Part shown: positions 1-11,193 of the stretch, piece after piece
Layout: the number at the start of each line of letters is the position of its first letter
How positions within the stretch are numbered: the first letter of the stretch is position 1
Assembly (NCBI GenBank): GCA_029747015.1
Contig: JAKOGI010001548.1
Coordinates: 117,001 to 181,000, forward strand
DNA length: 64,000 nt
Reading direction: 5' to 3'
DNA from: Carnegiea gigantea
Lineage: Eukaryota > Streptophyta > Magnoliopsida > Caryophyllales > Cactaceae
Translations under genes and position numbers: made by a program
Notes under the pieces: generated by a model
Seen by the model: the letters and a program-made list of their open reading frames with translations, nothing else
Told to the model about the DNA's origin: nothing
Databases searched by the model: none

Positions 1-61
1 AGCGCGGTGAACCGGGGGCGGATGACTTGGATGCTGGGGATTTTGGCCATGTTAGCCACAT
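1..61 (-). CDS. Possible 5' end of an unidentified gene running off the left edge
   Basis: Two overlapping start codons lie on the minus strand, at 61-59 and 50-48, and both frames stay open to the window edge. The second reads MAKIPSIQVIRPRFTA, which has protein-like composition. The stretch is GC-rich compared with the AT-rich DNA beside it, as expected for a coding start next to a promoter. A TATA-like CTATTTAA lies on the same strand at 195-188, about 140 bases upstream. I do not recognise the family, and sixteen codons are too few to exclude chance. Confidence 0.3.
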   Translation of the reverse strand, partial: MWLTWPKSPASKSSAPGSPR

Positions 62-2090
62 GAATCTGCGCTCACACTCCATTTTTTTTTTTTTCCCTTC
101 CAAAATTTTGAGAGAGTATTTTGAAAGGGGGGGGGGGTTGGTGTTAATAATGGAGGGTTTAGTTTAATTAGGGGTTTACTGAAAGGGTTAAATAGAGAGG
201 GTGTAAAAGAAAAGTTGGACTAGGATAAGATGATTAGGTAAGCAATAGGGTACCGTACTTGGGCAGTGATATTAAAGTTATTAATTTTTTTAGAAGAGAG
301 ATTAAAGTTATTAATATCATACTGTTGTTAAAATTATTTTTCGAAAATATCGGACCTACTAATTAATTATTTGTTTTGATATATCAATTTGTATTCTTTT
401 CAATTTGGGGCAAAAAATACATTAAATTTTTATAGAATCAATTTTTTCTTACTAAGAAGGACATTTAAAAGACGTTATTGCATTGAATACAGTGGCCGAC
501 GATCTAGTAACAACATTAATTGAAATGATTCTACAATACCGGTTGAGATTCTGGACCATTTTTACAATCTATTAAAACATTTATATTTTTGTAGGACTAC
601 ATCCCTTTTCCGGTTAATAAACAATCATTTTTGTCGTGATAACAACAAAAAAAAGTTGCGTATATATTTTTTTAATGATCGCATACATTATTGACGTAAA
701 ATCAAACTGCATTATTTTGATGAAGTGTATATATATGAATAAGAGATTGGTACAGACTTTTGGCAAAGTCATATCACTGTAAGCCAAGACTAATCACACA
801 CTTATTGATTAAAAGGTACAAGTAGTTGTTCTTTTTTTTTCGATAATTAAATGCCATAAGGTAAGAATAAAGTCAGCATAGAGTAAAACCGATAGTAGTT
901 GATCTTGAAACTTAACAATGTGGAGACTAATTTTGAGGATTTGTAATATTTCACCTAATGGAACTTTGCACTTGGGATTACTGTCAGTACTCCTTGATAA
1001 TTAGATAAGCTTGAGATTTTGAGATCTATTTTGATTCCATGTTCTTATTTTATTGTGGGAATTCATCTAATTAGTTCATGGAATTTACATGATTTTTAGA
1101 AAACAATAGATGGAAACAATACTATAAATTTGGAAATAGTACAGGTGTGGTATTGTTGGTAAGTTGAGATTTAGATCCAAAAATGCCCATCAATCATAGG
1201 ACAAGGGGGACTTTGGAGAAGAGGTACGTAAAAAAAAAAAAAAAAAAAATTGATCACCAAATTCAATTAATCAAACGAGTTTTTAATTATACACATATAC
1301 AAGAAACTTGCTAAACTACAATAATGTCCACTAAAGTCTTATCATCGTTATCATTTTATATTTATAAGGTAATTTTATTATATTTTTGAGTAATTCTGAA
1401 TATTCTAAGTAGTTTCAATGAGTTTATGTTTTGAGTACTTGTTTTGTATCATTTGGCATAAGTTAAGAGGGATATGAATGTTACAATTGATGTCGATGAC
1501 CTCCTATATTCGGCTTTAAGTTCTAATAAACTATGGTCTCCTGTTCTTACGCACGAGTCACATGCACGAAAATTTGCCGCTTCCCACTCAAAGAAAACCA
1601 CAATCAATTTTTCATTGCTACCACTCTAAGTTTTCCATACATATACAGTTTAGAAAACAATCTAGTAAAAATACTTGGCTCAAAAACAAGAATTTGTGTT
1701 GAGTCCTTACTCTTTTCACATTGAGAATTACTTGTAAGTCAGTCCATTTTGGCGGAGGTAAACATTTCTCCACAATGCGGTATCTAGCAAATGGTTTCAT
1801 CTTTTTTGGTCCGCTGCACGATTAGAAGTGATATACTAGGTCTAGTATGATTCGTGTTAACTCATCTCGATGTGATATACAAATAGATTTGACTTTTATT
1901 CAAAATCACAAAGATAAACATCACCAAAGAATAAACTCAACCAGAGATTCCATCATATCACTGAAGTTTCTCTTAAATTACTGTTACTCTTCTTTTGTTG
2001 GCACGTTTATTTTCTATAATTCTTTTACCAGGTATGTGTAATCATCAACCGATTGATGAAAAGAAAAAAATTTTAAAAAAAAAGAATTGA
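62..2090. other. AT-rich intergenic DNA
   Basis: No convincing gene is visible. The stretch holds a G10 run near 127-137, a short direct repeat of attaaagttattaat near 271 and 302, and an A-run of about 20 at 1229-1249. Short open frames here have no recognisable domains and are best read as chance. If the left-edge gene is real, the first few hundred bases would be its promoter. Confidence 0.5.
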
Positions 2091-2258
2091 AGAAGCCAAA
2101 AAGAAAATCAAACCAGAATTAAAGGGAAAAAACTGAGACAATTAGAAAGAGAAAATGCATTCCAGATGGATGAAGAAGCTGTGAAGGTTGACAAGCTGAT
2201 CCAGGAGGAAATGGTGACAAAGATCAACCACCAGAGTGGTGAACTCATTGCATACTGA
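2091..2258 (+). pseudogene. Short coding-like relic, Lys/Glu-rich, unidentified
   Basis: A frame opens after an in-frame TGA at 2088 and runs 55 codons to a TGA at 2256-2258. It is rich in Lys, Glu, Gln and Arg, contains QLERENAFQMDEEAVKVDK and ends in HQSGELIAY, so it resembles the coiled-coil C-terminus of a protein. The neighbouring frame is also open just upstream (IEEAKKKIKPEL), which suggests one frameshift near the A-run at about 2127-2133. No start codon, intron signals or partner exons were found. It could be the remnant of a captured or retroposed exon; the parent gene is unknown. Confidence 0.25.
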
Positions 2259-2356
2259 TGAGGCTTTTTTTTTAGTTATTTATTTTGTCTTGGTCCTTTT
2301 GCGCGAGTGTAATTGACTACATTAGCTTGTTATGCGATCATATGACCACTTGTGCA

Positions 2357-2772
2357 CTGAGATAGAGTCAGGATTCAAAACAAGGGGAGGTGAGATTAAT
2401 AATACACATAATATAAACTTTAATAGTGCTAAAAATGAAGTGCGTAATAGGCAGGGGCGTTGAGCGTGAGTGAGGGCAGAGAGAGGAGGACGGTGTGTGG
2501 GTTGAGAAATAAAAATAGAAAAAATTTAAAGGACACTTGCAAAAATTCAAAAAAAAAAAAAAACACACTAAAGGCAGCACAAGGAGGTGAACCTACAACC
2601 TCTCGCACAAAGCAACAGGCAACCAACAACTCAATTGTGCATATCATTGTGATGTATTTGAGAATTAATTAATATATATCTTTTTTTTAACCAAAATATC
2701 CAATATTTAATTTTTTTCCCAAAAAGCTGGGGGGTCAATTGACCCCCTTGCCCCTTAGTGGCTCCGCCCATG
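2357..2772. mobile_element. Non-autonomous hAT-like element with perfect 8-bp target duplication
   Basis: The 416-bp element is flanked by identical 8-bp copies of cttgtgca at 2349-2356 and 2773-2780, the duplication length typical of hAT transposons. The right end read inward begins catgggcggagccac; the left end begins ctgagatagagtcagg. They match mainly in the GAGYCA core, a pattern common in plant hAT-derived MITEs. Near the right end is an imperfect palindrome, gggggtcaattgaccccc. There is no transposase gene, so it would have been moved in trans. Confidence 0.65.
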
Positions 2773-2864
2773 CTTGTGCATGTTGTAAATAACTAGCATG
2801 CTCAGTTTTGATTGTTGGATCTGTCCGTATGACCATATGTAGTTGGACTGATCTTAATTAATAT

Positions 2865-3568
2865 TAGGGGTGTTCAAAAATATCCGTAACCAAACACCCG
2901 AACCAAAAACCCGCAACCCGATCCGAAATCTCAGGTACCCGAACCGAAATATTTGAAAATTTTGGTTCGGGTACCCGAACCAATATTTTTTTTTGGTTAT
3001 TGGTTCGGGTACGGTTCGGGCATTTTGAATATTCGGGTACCCGAAAACCCGAAACTTTTTTAAAATTTTTTTGAAACTTTTTTTATATTGTCCCTTTCCC
3101 AAAGACTTTGTAAGTCAAGTATTCCCAAACTCGAAGAAGACAAATACTTTAACTTCGTTGCATTGTTTTATTTGAATGCGTTGGGCATTAATATGATGTT
3201 AACAAGCTTACGCCTTATGGAAGTGTGAATTAATTGAAATGTGAATGGTGATAAGATATCCGGTAATATTGTCATATTCTGTAATAATTTAAAGTGCAAC
3301 TTGTCTCAATACGACAACTTTTTATAGCATAAATAGAAATAATTATATTATAGGTACAACAAAATTATGAGGCAAAGTAGGAAAAAATATTTTAGAAAAA
3401 ATGGGTTATTGGGTAACCAGAAATCCGAACCGAAATTTTCGGGTACTCGAATTTCGGTTACCCGAAAATTTCGGTTCGGATACGGTTCACCATTTTGCCG
3501 ACCCGAAATTTCAGGTACCCGAACCGAAATCTCCTTTGGTTCGGGTACCCGAACCATGAACACCCCTA
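2865..3568. mobile_element. Non-autonomous hAT-like element, TAGGGGTGTTCA ends
   Basis: The element starts TAGGGGTGTTCA and ends TGAACACCCCTA, perfect 12-bp terminal inverted repeats. Flanking 8-bp sequences attaatat (2857-2864) and atcaatat (3569-3576) match at seven of eight positions. Subterminal arms are filled with inverted copies of cccgaaccgaaa and ggttcgggtaccc, which would fold into long hairpins. The 704-bp element has no coding capacity; open frames inside it simply read these repeats. The terminus is of a type widespread in plant hAT-derived MITEs. Confidence 0.75.
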
Positions 3569-4851
3569 ATCAATATTACCACCGTTTTCTTTCAAAAAAC
3601 AAAAAGAAAGAGAAAATGCGTATGTACAAAGCGACTCAGTGTTTAGAAAATGCTTAGTAACTGATAATCGCTCTTAACCACTAACTGCTAATTGCTGGTG
3701 TACGCTAGTAGTCGTTTTTATACGCTAATAGCCGCTACTTGCTATCTTCAGACGTTAGTTATAACTGCTACTAATAGCTAGCAAACATTAGTAACCGCTA
3801 CCCGCTGATAAATGCTGGTAATCAGTAGTATACCACTGCTAATCACTAATTGCTAATTATAGATGTTAAAACAAATAGACCCTAACTTTTTGACCATCTT
3901 AACTAGTATGTTGAATTACTGCCAAAACTTTTGTTGATGCCACTGCCTCTATAATATTTCTATTTGTGACGCTAAAATACAAACTTAGTAGCTAGAACTG
4001 TTGGATGTATATACAGGCCCCAAGGCTACTATGAGAACAACATAACGTCGCTAATGCATGGACCATATAGTGTGGAGGCCCTGGAGAGCATGCCAGACAG
4101 TTTGATTTGTACTTCGAACACTTGATGGCTTAGACAGGGCGGTTGGCCAGGGGTGACTTACCCTTACGGGATCCATCTATTCCCAATTCCCGTAAACATG
4201 AAAAAGACCATTCATTGAGCATATATATCTGATGTTGTTGATGTAATTGCGACCAAATGTCTTACAACTAACATTTCCCGATTCTAATCGATCTCTAGTC
4301 TGGTTTTGCAACCAATTTTGGAAGTTTAGAGAGTGATTTTTTCGATTTTGAAACATACAGAGCCCTATTTTATAAAAGATGTTGTTACATACATAGATTA
4401 TGAGAATCATTGTTCTAAACTTCTAAATGTAATTTTAATATGCAATCTCTTCTTTTTCAACGAAATTAACTGGCAAATGGTGAATTATCCTTATCTCAAA
4501 GGTAATTTAGGCAACGAGTGAGTCATGCAATGTCAGGTATATGTATGGCCCAAAATTTGCCATGCCCAAAATTATTATTTATTCAAGCTCATCTTGCACA
4601 AGTCTATGGCTTTAAGATAGTGGTGAATTGGTGATTGAGGCAGAGAACAAAGGCAGGCGTCAGCCCTGCAGTTTTCTTCAGCTCACCCGGCCCAGCTGAA
4701 CTAGAAAAGCGCGACCCAGTTTAGACCACAGTTTGACTGTGGGCCTGACTGCGGCCCGTGAGCCCTCATGTCCTTCGGCCTGTTTCAGTTTTTGTCCAGC
4801 CCCCCCCCTCAATATTACTATTGGGCACAATGCGGAGCAATGGCTGAGCAT
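3569..4851. other. Intergenic DNA with a degenerate GCTA-rich repeat patch
   Basis: At about 3640-3890 many short near-repeats of the form gctaRtNNc (for example tacgctaatagccgctac) end in aaatagacccta. That resembles the subterminal repeats and end of a Tourist/PIF-type MITE, but I could not find the opposite end. The rest, including a C-run near 4801, shows no gene. Confidence 0.35.
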
Positions 4852-5483
4852 TGCTACTGTCTAAGGCTGTGCATTACTAAGGGCATTGATCTCATGTAAT
4901 TCATCCTTCTTTATGGCTCTTTATTTGCATGAACTATGATTTGAGTATTGGCCTCCACCTCGTATAATTGTAAGGGTTACATTTTGGGCTCTCTATAAAT
5001 TGGACTGTTTGGTTTGGCATTAGTGCGGTGTAGAGTGGGCACTTGTTAGTAAGGAATGGCGGTTTTCTCCTGCCGTGAGATGCCATTTGACCTCTTCGCA
5101 CCGTTAGAGCTATTGAGAGATTATCAAAACTTTATCTATCATTTCTATTCCACTTTTCTATTAGAGAATTTATATGAGAGAGTTTTGTTATGAGATTGTC
5201 ATATCTCCTAGATTGCGTTGTTACTTATTAGCCCCTTAAGATCAGTTTTTTTCCTTTATATTCATCTCGTTAAGCTTGTAGCTCCTCGAGATCTATTTTT
5301 GTACTCTTACTTATGGTTGTCTTGCCGCCCGTGGTTTTCTCCCAATTTGAATTTCCACGTAAAAATCGCATATTGTGTCCACCATTATTTTATTGATCTT
5401 GCTTTAATATTTTCGAATATTTACATCCATTCATGCTTCCACATATACCTCGCTCGATTTCTATTATTTAATTTTTCCTAACA
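4852..5483 (+). repeat. Solo LTR (same family as 43793-44425)
   Basis: The 632-bp segment begins TGCTACT and ends CTAACA, matching in length and layout the 633-bp LTR at 43793-44425. Both contain a TATA-like ctctataaat about 140 bases in, and both share a U5-like block with gccgcccgt, ttttctccc and tttccacgtaaaaa, followed by a T-rich run to the CA end. No internal retrotransposon region is attached, so it is probably a solo LTR left by recombination. A 5-bp duplication is not evident and the left boundary is set mainly by comparison. Confidence 0.55.
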
Positions 5484-5937
5484 TGCAATGATCACATTTG
5501 ATATCATAAAGCTTGGTTCCTCTTTACTCCCCATGATCGATCAGTACCGCCCCTCTTCCAAATGATATACTGGTAATTTTCTTGCTCCCCATTTGACTTA
5601 TTTACGTAGCCCATTCAGACCGCTATGGCCTGGCTTAGCCCAAATTCTGGCCCATACATATCGAACCACGGTGACCCACCTAGCACCACATTGTTTCTGC
5701 CCCATAGCATTTCTTTTGCCTTGAACCCGGTTTCCAGGCAATGGGCCGATTATCTTCACAAATTCAAGTACGACTTTATGTTCACTCCTTTTCACTTCTG
5801 GCCCAAAACCCATGCGGCCCAGCCCAAACTTTAGCCCAATAACTCATCCACATTACATACCCTTCGAGCTAGACCTAAAAAAATTGCCAAAGTAGTTTTC
5901 CAATAGGGCCAAGTCGAGTCGGAGTTGAACATTCAAG
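5484..5937. other. Intergenic, gcccaa-rich tract
   Basis: Repeated gcccaa/ggccca words occur at about 5600-5850, a composition often seen in plant retroelement flanks. No gene or element boundary was found. Confidence 0.35.
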
Positions 5938-6185
5938 CAGCAGTGGATCCAGAAATTTTTATTTACGAGGCCTGTGAACAACGAACCCTCACACACACTC
6001 ACAAATAAATTAAATGAGACCAAAAAAAAATAACATTAATACAATTTTATATAAGGTTCAAACGCTAGTTTTATGGGTTCCTGCTATACCACTATCCCCC
6101 CCCCAGTTGATATTAGAGAATCTTTTTTTTTTTTTTTTCACTGGCGTCCATGAACCCAACGACCACTAAGATAGATCCACCACTT
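5938..6185. mobile_element. Short hAT-like MITE
   Basis: The 248-bp element has ends cagcagtggatcc and, read inward from the right, aagtggtggatct. They are flanked by cattcaag (5930-5937) and tattcaag (6186-6193), seven of eight bases identical. The terminus resembles a common plant hAT MITE class with the core GTGGATC. Inside are a C-run near 6098 and a T18 run at about 6122-6138. It is non-coding. Confidence 0.6.
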
Positions 6186-6247
6186 TATTCAAGGGGAGGC
6201 AACAACAGAACTTCCCATTTGAACCCCCCAAATCACAAATCCCCCAA

Positions 6248-6373
6248 CTAAACTGATAATGTCATGAAGGATGATATAACAACTTGAGGCCTACATTCCT
6301 CATTAGCCTTGGCCTTGAGCCTTGTGATCAACTCGGGTAAGAAGTGGAAGATTCTTTCTCTCAACGGGTCAAG
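6248..6373 (-). pseudogene. Relic of a BAHD-type acyltransferase
   Basis: On the minus strand, 41 codons read LDPLRERIFHFLPELITRLK, then KAKANEECRPQVVISSF, ending in a TAG at 6250-6248. This matches the BAHD acyltransferase segment around LRERxFHFS...I..LKAKAN...ISSFQxLSA, which lies between the HXXXD and DFGWG motifs in the family. Neither catalytic motif is present. The fragment ends exactly against the copia LTR at 6376, but no continuation is visible beyond the far LTR. It is therefore a fragment, not a gene merely interrupted by the insertion. Confidence 0.5.
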
Positions 6374-6375
6374 GT

Positions 6376-6609
6376 TATTAAGGGAATTATTATTGTAAAC
6401 AAATATTGTAGTTATATTTTGTTTCCAATTCTTGTGTTGCCCGGTTACTTAGCCGACAAGATAGGGGTAGAACTTGTATTGTAGTCGATTGGGGATTGCG
6501 TTGTACTTGGTGTATATAAGCCATATGATACAGCTATGAGAAATATAGAGAGAGCTTGAGGAATACTTTTCTCCATCAAATTCAACCTAATTTATTTCAG
6601 TTTATTTCA
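6376..6609 (+). repeat. Copia 5' LTR
   Basis: It begins TATTAAGGG and ends TTTATTTCA directly before the primer site; the usual TG start appears mutated to TA in both LTRs. A TATA-like tatata lies at about 6513. It matches the 3' LTR at 11194-11429. Confidence 0.85.
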
Positions 6610-6624
6610 TGGTATCAGAGCCAC
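6610..6624 (+). promoter_or_regulatory. tRNA-iMet primer-binding site
   Basis: The sequence tggtatcagagccac sits immediately after the 5' LTR and is complementary to the 3' end of initiator tRNA-Met, the standard primer for copia reverse transcription. Confidence 0.85.
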
Positions 6625-6643
6625 ATCCCTCAAGAAGTTCATC

Positions 6644-7663
6644 ATGACCAAGAATAGCAAAGATGAACTCTTTGTCATTACAAGCCAATCCCCCTACTTT
6701 CTTCACCCATCGGACTCCCCAGGAGCCATTATAACTACAATAAAATTTGACAGGAAGAATTATGATTTATGGGAGATGGCCATAAGAACATCATTGAAAT
6801 CTAAAAATAAACTCAGTTTCATTAATGGTTCTATTACCAAACCAGACCTTAAGGATGGAGCAATTACCGAAGAATGTAAGGACTGGGAGATGGTAAACTC
6901 AATAATAGTGTCATGGATCATGAATGTAATTGATCCTAAACTTCAGAAGAGTGTAGCTTACGTTGATTCCGCCCAAAAATTATGAAAAAATATTCAGAAA
7001 CGATATGTAATAGCAAACATACCTAAAATCCACAGGTTGAAAACAGAAATCATATCTTGCAAACAAAACAAGCAAGATTTAGTAGATTTCTTCTCAAAAC
7101 TTATCAGCTTGTGGAATGAGCTTGATGGATACATTAACATACTGGCGTGCATATAGTAGATTTATTCTCAAAACTTGTTGGCTTGTGGAATGAGCTTGAT
7201 GGATACATTAAAATACTGGTGTGCACTTGTGGAGCTGCTGCCAACATAACAAAACTCTTGGAAGAAGATAAGGTACACCAGTTTCTGATGGGCTTGGATG
7301 AAGAACCGTACTCGGTTGTGAGAAGCCAGATCCTGGCCATGGACCCTCCCCTCAGTAGACAAAAACTACAATATGCTGTAACATGAGGAGCACCATAAGC
7401 GTGTCGTGGCCGACCGAGATATCAAGACGGAGAATATGGGTGCCTTCACCGTGAGTCACCTTGCCCAACCGAGTGCAATGCAAGGTGTGAGAACAAGCTA
7501 TAGGCATTGTGAGAAAGTCGGGCACGAGGAAGCAAACTGTTTTGAACTCATAGATACCCGGCGGGATGGAGCAACCGAGGAGGTAGAGGTGGCAGAGGAC
7601 GAAATCGTGGTGGACGTGGAGGAGGCCCAGGCAGCGCTAGGCGAGGTTGAGGCCACAAAGTAG
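6644..7663 (+). pseudogene. gag: Copia gag, broken
   Basis: The capsid-like frame starts with ATG at 6644 and contains SPYFLHPSDSPG and FDRKNYDLWEMAI, typical of plant copia gag N-termini. It stops at 6985. Coding similarity continues at 7147-7386 (LVGLWNELDGYI, VHQFLMGLDEEPYSVVRSQI) and 7406-7663. A 74-bp tandem duplication (7080-7153 and 7154-7227) shifts the frame. The CCHC nucleocapsid knuckle at 7499-7540 reads YRHCxxxxGHxxxxC: the first Cys is Tyr. An Arg/Gly-rich tail follows in another frame. No functional product is expected. Confidence 0.8.
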
Positions 7664-7725
7664 CAAACGCAGCACACGCACAACCTGATGCTACAGCATC
7701 TACCGAGGAAAATCGTGCTACAGTC

Positions 7726-10700
7726 ATGGCTGGCTTCACCCCCGAACAGGTACAACAACTTTTGAGTTTCATTGAGACTCCAAAGTTAGGCTACGAAAAA
7801 CTATCAGGTGAGCAAATTTGGCTATTTGATTATGGGGCATCATGTCATATGATGAGTTCGTTGGATTCAATATGTGATGTTTGTGATTTAGAACCAATTT
7901 CGATAGAGCTACCGAATGGAACTGTGACCATGGCTACTAAATGAGGAATTGTATGCTTAAGTCCAAATCTGAAACTGAATCACGTTCTTTATGTTCCTGG
8001 TTTAAATTGTAACTTGATTTCTATAGCGCAATTAATTGAAGAAAATTGTCGCGATGAAAGAGTTGTATGTGATACAGGACCTTACTACGAGGAACCCGAT
8101 TGGAGTGGGTGAGTTAAGAAGAGGCGTCTATTACTTGAAGAATTCTACTTCGATAAAGACTCAAATGAACATGGTGGTTTCTTATGATACATGGCACGGT
8201 AGATTAGGGCATCCTTCGAGACAAGTTTTATCAAATTTTTCTAGTATTAGTAATTCTAGGACTAAATATGATCCATGTGATGCATGTCTAAGAGCAAAAC
8301 AAATGCGTATGCCGTTTCCGGTTAGTGAAAATAAAGCTACACATTGCTTTGATCTTATACATTGTGATATATGGGGTGCATATCGCGTTAAGTCTTTTTC
8401 AGGTGCTCAATATTTCCTTACTATTATTGATGATGCTAGCCAGGGTGTTTGGTTTTATCTAATGAATGAAAAGAATGAAGCTTCTTAATATTTGATGGAT
8501 TTTTGTGCAATGGCAAAAACAAGTTTGGGGCAAAAGTAAAAATTATTAGAAGTGATAACAGTGCTGAATTTACATCCAATACTATGAAAAAGTTTTATAG
8601 GGATAATAGAATCATTCATGAAATGAGTTGTGTAGACAACCCTCAGCAGAATGGTAGGGTTGAAAGAAAGCACGTCACATTCTTAATGTTGCAAGGGCCT
8701 TGTGATTTCAGGCTCATCTACCTTTGGAATTTTGGGGAGGATGTGTCTTGACTGCAGCTTATTTGATTAATAGAACCCCTACCGCCCTTCTTCAATGGGA
8801 AATTCCTTATAAAATACTTTTTAAAGACAAGCCTAACTATGATTGCCTATGAGTTCTCGGGTCCTTGTGTTATGCTTACCACATTCAAAGGCCTAAAGAT
8901 AAATTTGCGTCTAGAAGTTGAAAGTGTATATTTGTAGGATATCCCTTTGGCAAAAAAGAATGGAAAGTCTATGATTTAGAAGCCGGGAATATTTTTTTAG
9001 TCGTAATGTAATATTTCATGAGGAGATATATCCATTTGCTCAAATACAAAGTGTTGAGAAGGGTGCACAGAGTAATTTTGGGAAGAAGGAAAATTTGCAT
9101 GTTGAAGATGACTTTGATTATTGTGTAAGGGACAGTGAGTCTGGGCAAATTAACATGCCTAATTTCACCAATTTTGGTGAAATTAGTGAACCCCACCAAG
9201 GAAGTAGGCCGAATGGGTCAGCAGCACCCAGAAGATCATCTAATGAGGGCAGCCTAATGAGAAACGGTCCAGGTCCTTTACAAGCCCAATCCAGCCTAAC
9301 GAGAACTGGTCCCTGTTCTTTACCAGACCAGTCCAGTCCAGTAGCGTGGAAGAAAGGGGGAACGTGCTAGACTAAGCTTTTGGGCTGCAAGATTCTGGGC
9401 CACGAGATTCCAACCAACTACTTGGCAGGGGGAGTGATGATGCGCCCACAGTGCTAGATCGAGAAAAACAGGCTCGCAAAATCCCAACTCACTTGCAAGA
9501 TTATATCTGTTATTCTGCATCCACGAATGACCCCTCTTCGAAGGCTACATTTTCACTTCCTAAGGTCTCCTCAGGTAAACCTTATCACATAGCTCATTAT
9601 GTTAGTTGCGATAAATTTTCTAAAACACATAGAAATTATTTAGCTGCTATATCTAAAGTTGTGGAACCCAGATTGTTTCATGAGGCAGCGTAGGACCCGA
9701 ATGGAGAGAGGCCATGCTAAAAGAAATTGAGGCTCTCGAAGAAAGCAACACATGGAGTGTTGAGTCATTACCGCCAAGAAAGACACCTATTAACTGTAAA
9801 TAGGTATTCAAAGTAAAGTACAAGTCCGATGGAAGCATTAAAAGGTATAAGACACGGCTAATGATTCGAGGAGGCGAACAGATTAAGGGCTTTGATTACA
9901 ACGAGACTTTTGCTCCTGTTGCCAAAATGACCAGTGTAAGAACATTTCTCGCAGTCGCAGTCGCAGTCGCAAAAGGTTGGGATTTACATCAAATGGATGT
10001 AAATAATGCATTTTTACATGGGGACCTTGATGAAGAAGTTTATATGACAATGCCACCAGGATTTCGTACATCTAATCCAAACAAGGTATGTCGATTGCGA
10101 AAGTTTCTATATGGTTTGAAGCAAGCCCCATGTCAGTGGTTTGCCAAATTATCTTCCATACTTTTGAAATATGGTTTCACTCATTCTTATGCAGACTATT
10201 CACTTTTTGCTTATAAAAGAGGAAAAAATTTATGGCCTTGCTCGTCTCCGTGGATGATATTGTTCTCACATGTAATGATTCCGAGTTATGTGCTGCTTTT
10301 AAAGCTTACGTGGACAAATGTTTCCATATCAAGGATTTGGGACATCTGAAATATTTTTTGGGAATAGAAGTGGCAAGAAATTCCCAAGGATTTTTTTAAT
10401 GCCAACGTAAATATATTTTAGAAATTATTAACGAATGTGGACTTTTGGGATCAAAGCTTGTATGCTTTTCCATTGAGATGAACCATAAGCTTGCTTTGGC
10501 TTCAGGGAAGCCTTTAAGTAATCCCACTCAATATCATTGCTTAATTGGACGATTGATTTACCTTACTATCACTCGTCCAGAATTATCCTATGCAGTGCAC
10601 ATTCTTGCTCAATTTGTGCAAGATCTTAAAGAGGATCATCTGGAAGCTGCGCGAAGAGTTCTAAAGTGCCTAAAGGGTAATCCTGGCTAAGGCATTCTCC

Positions 10701-11186
10701 TACAAAGTGATTCCGATTTACAAGTTCAGATTGGGGCACGTGTCCCTTAACCAGGCACTCCTTAACTGGCTTTCTCGTATCCCTTGGCGGATCTCCCATC
10801 GCATGGGAGACAAAGAAGCAAAGCACAGTATCACGATCCTCTGCAGAGGCTGAATATCATGCCATGGCCATAGTCACTAGTGAAATGATTTGGATCAAGA
10901 CCTTGCTCGCCGCTTTGGGTGTCTTTCTGGAAGAACCTATGCAATATTTTGTGACAATCAAGCAGTCCTTCACATAGCTAAAATTCCAGTATTTCACGAA
11001 AGAACGAAGCACATCGAAATGGACTGTCACTTTGTAAGGGAAAGGATCCTATCTGGTGATCTAGTTACAAGTTATCTTCCTTCCAAACATCAAGTTGTAG
11101 ATATCTTCAGGAAGGCATTAGGTCGGCAGCAGTTTCTATATCTACGAGACAAGTTGGGCATGATAGATTCTCATGCTCCACCTTAA
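7726..11186 (+). pseudogene. pol: Copia pol (PR-IN-RT-RNase H), broken
   Basis: Domains appear in order. Protease: WLFDYGASCHM at 7828-7839, where the usual DSGA or DTGA is DYGA. Integrase zinc finger: His at 8194 and 8210, Cys at 8276 and 8285. Integrase core: Asp 8365, Asp 8554 and Glu 8662, in CDIWG, RSDNSAEF and VERKH. RT: FAPVAKMTSVRTFLAVA, DVNNAFLHGDL, LYGLKQAP, and the active site at 10247-10258 reads SVDD instead of YVDD. RNase H and C-terminus: [10 protein letters not shown] to HAPP, ending at 11186. Several stops and frameshifts separate these blocks (for example 7942, 8486, 8749 and 9802), so the gene is dead. Confidence 0.88.
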
Positions 11187-11193
11187 TGGGGAG

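Noticed and set aside
2854..3657. Open frames rich in Phe, Gly, Pro and Arg
   Set aside because: They read the inverted cccgaacc repeats of a non-coding hAT-like element.
5218..5481. An 87-codon open frame in the first solo LTR
   Set aside because: It overlaps the LTR U5 block, and an unrelated frame exists at the same place in the second LTR; no conserved protein.
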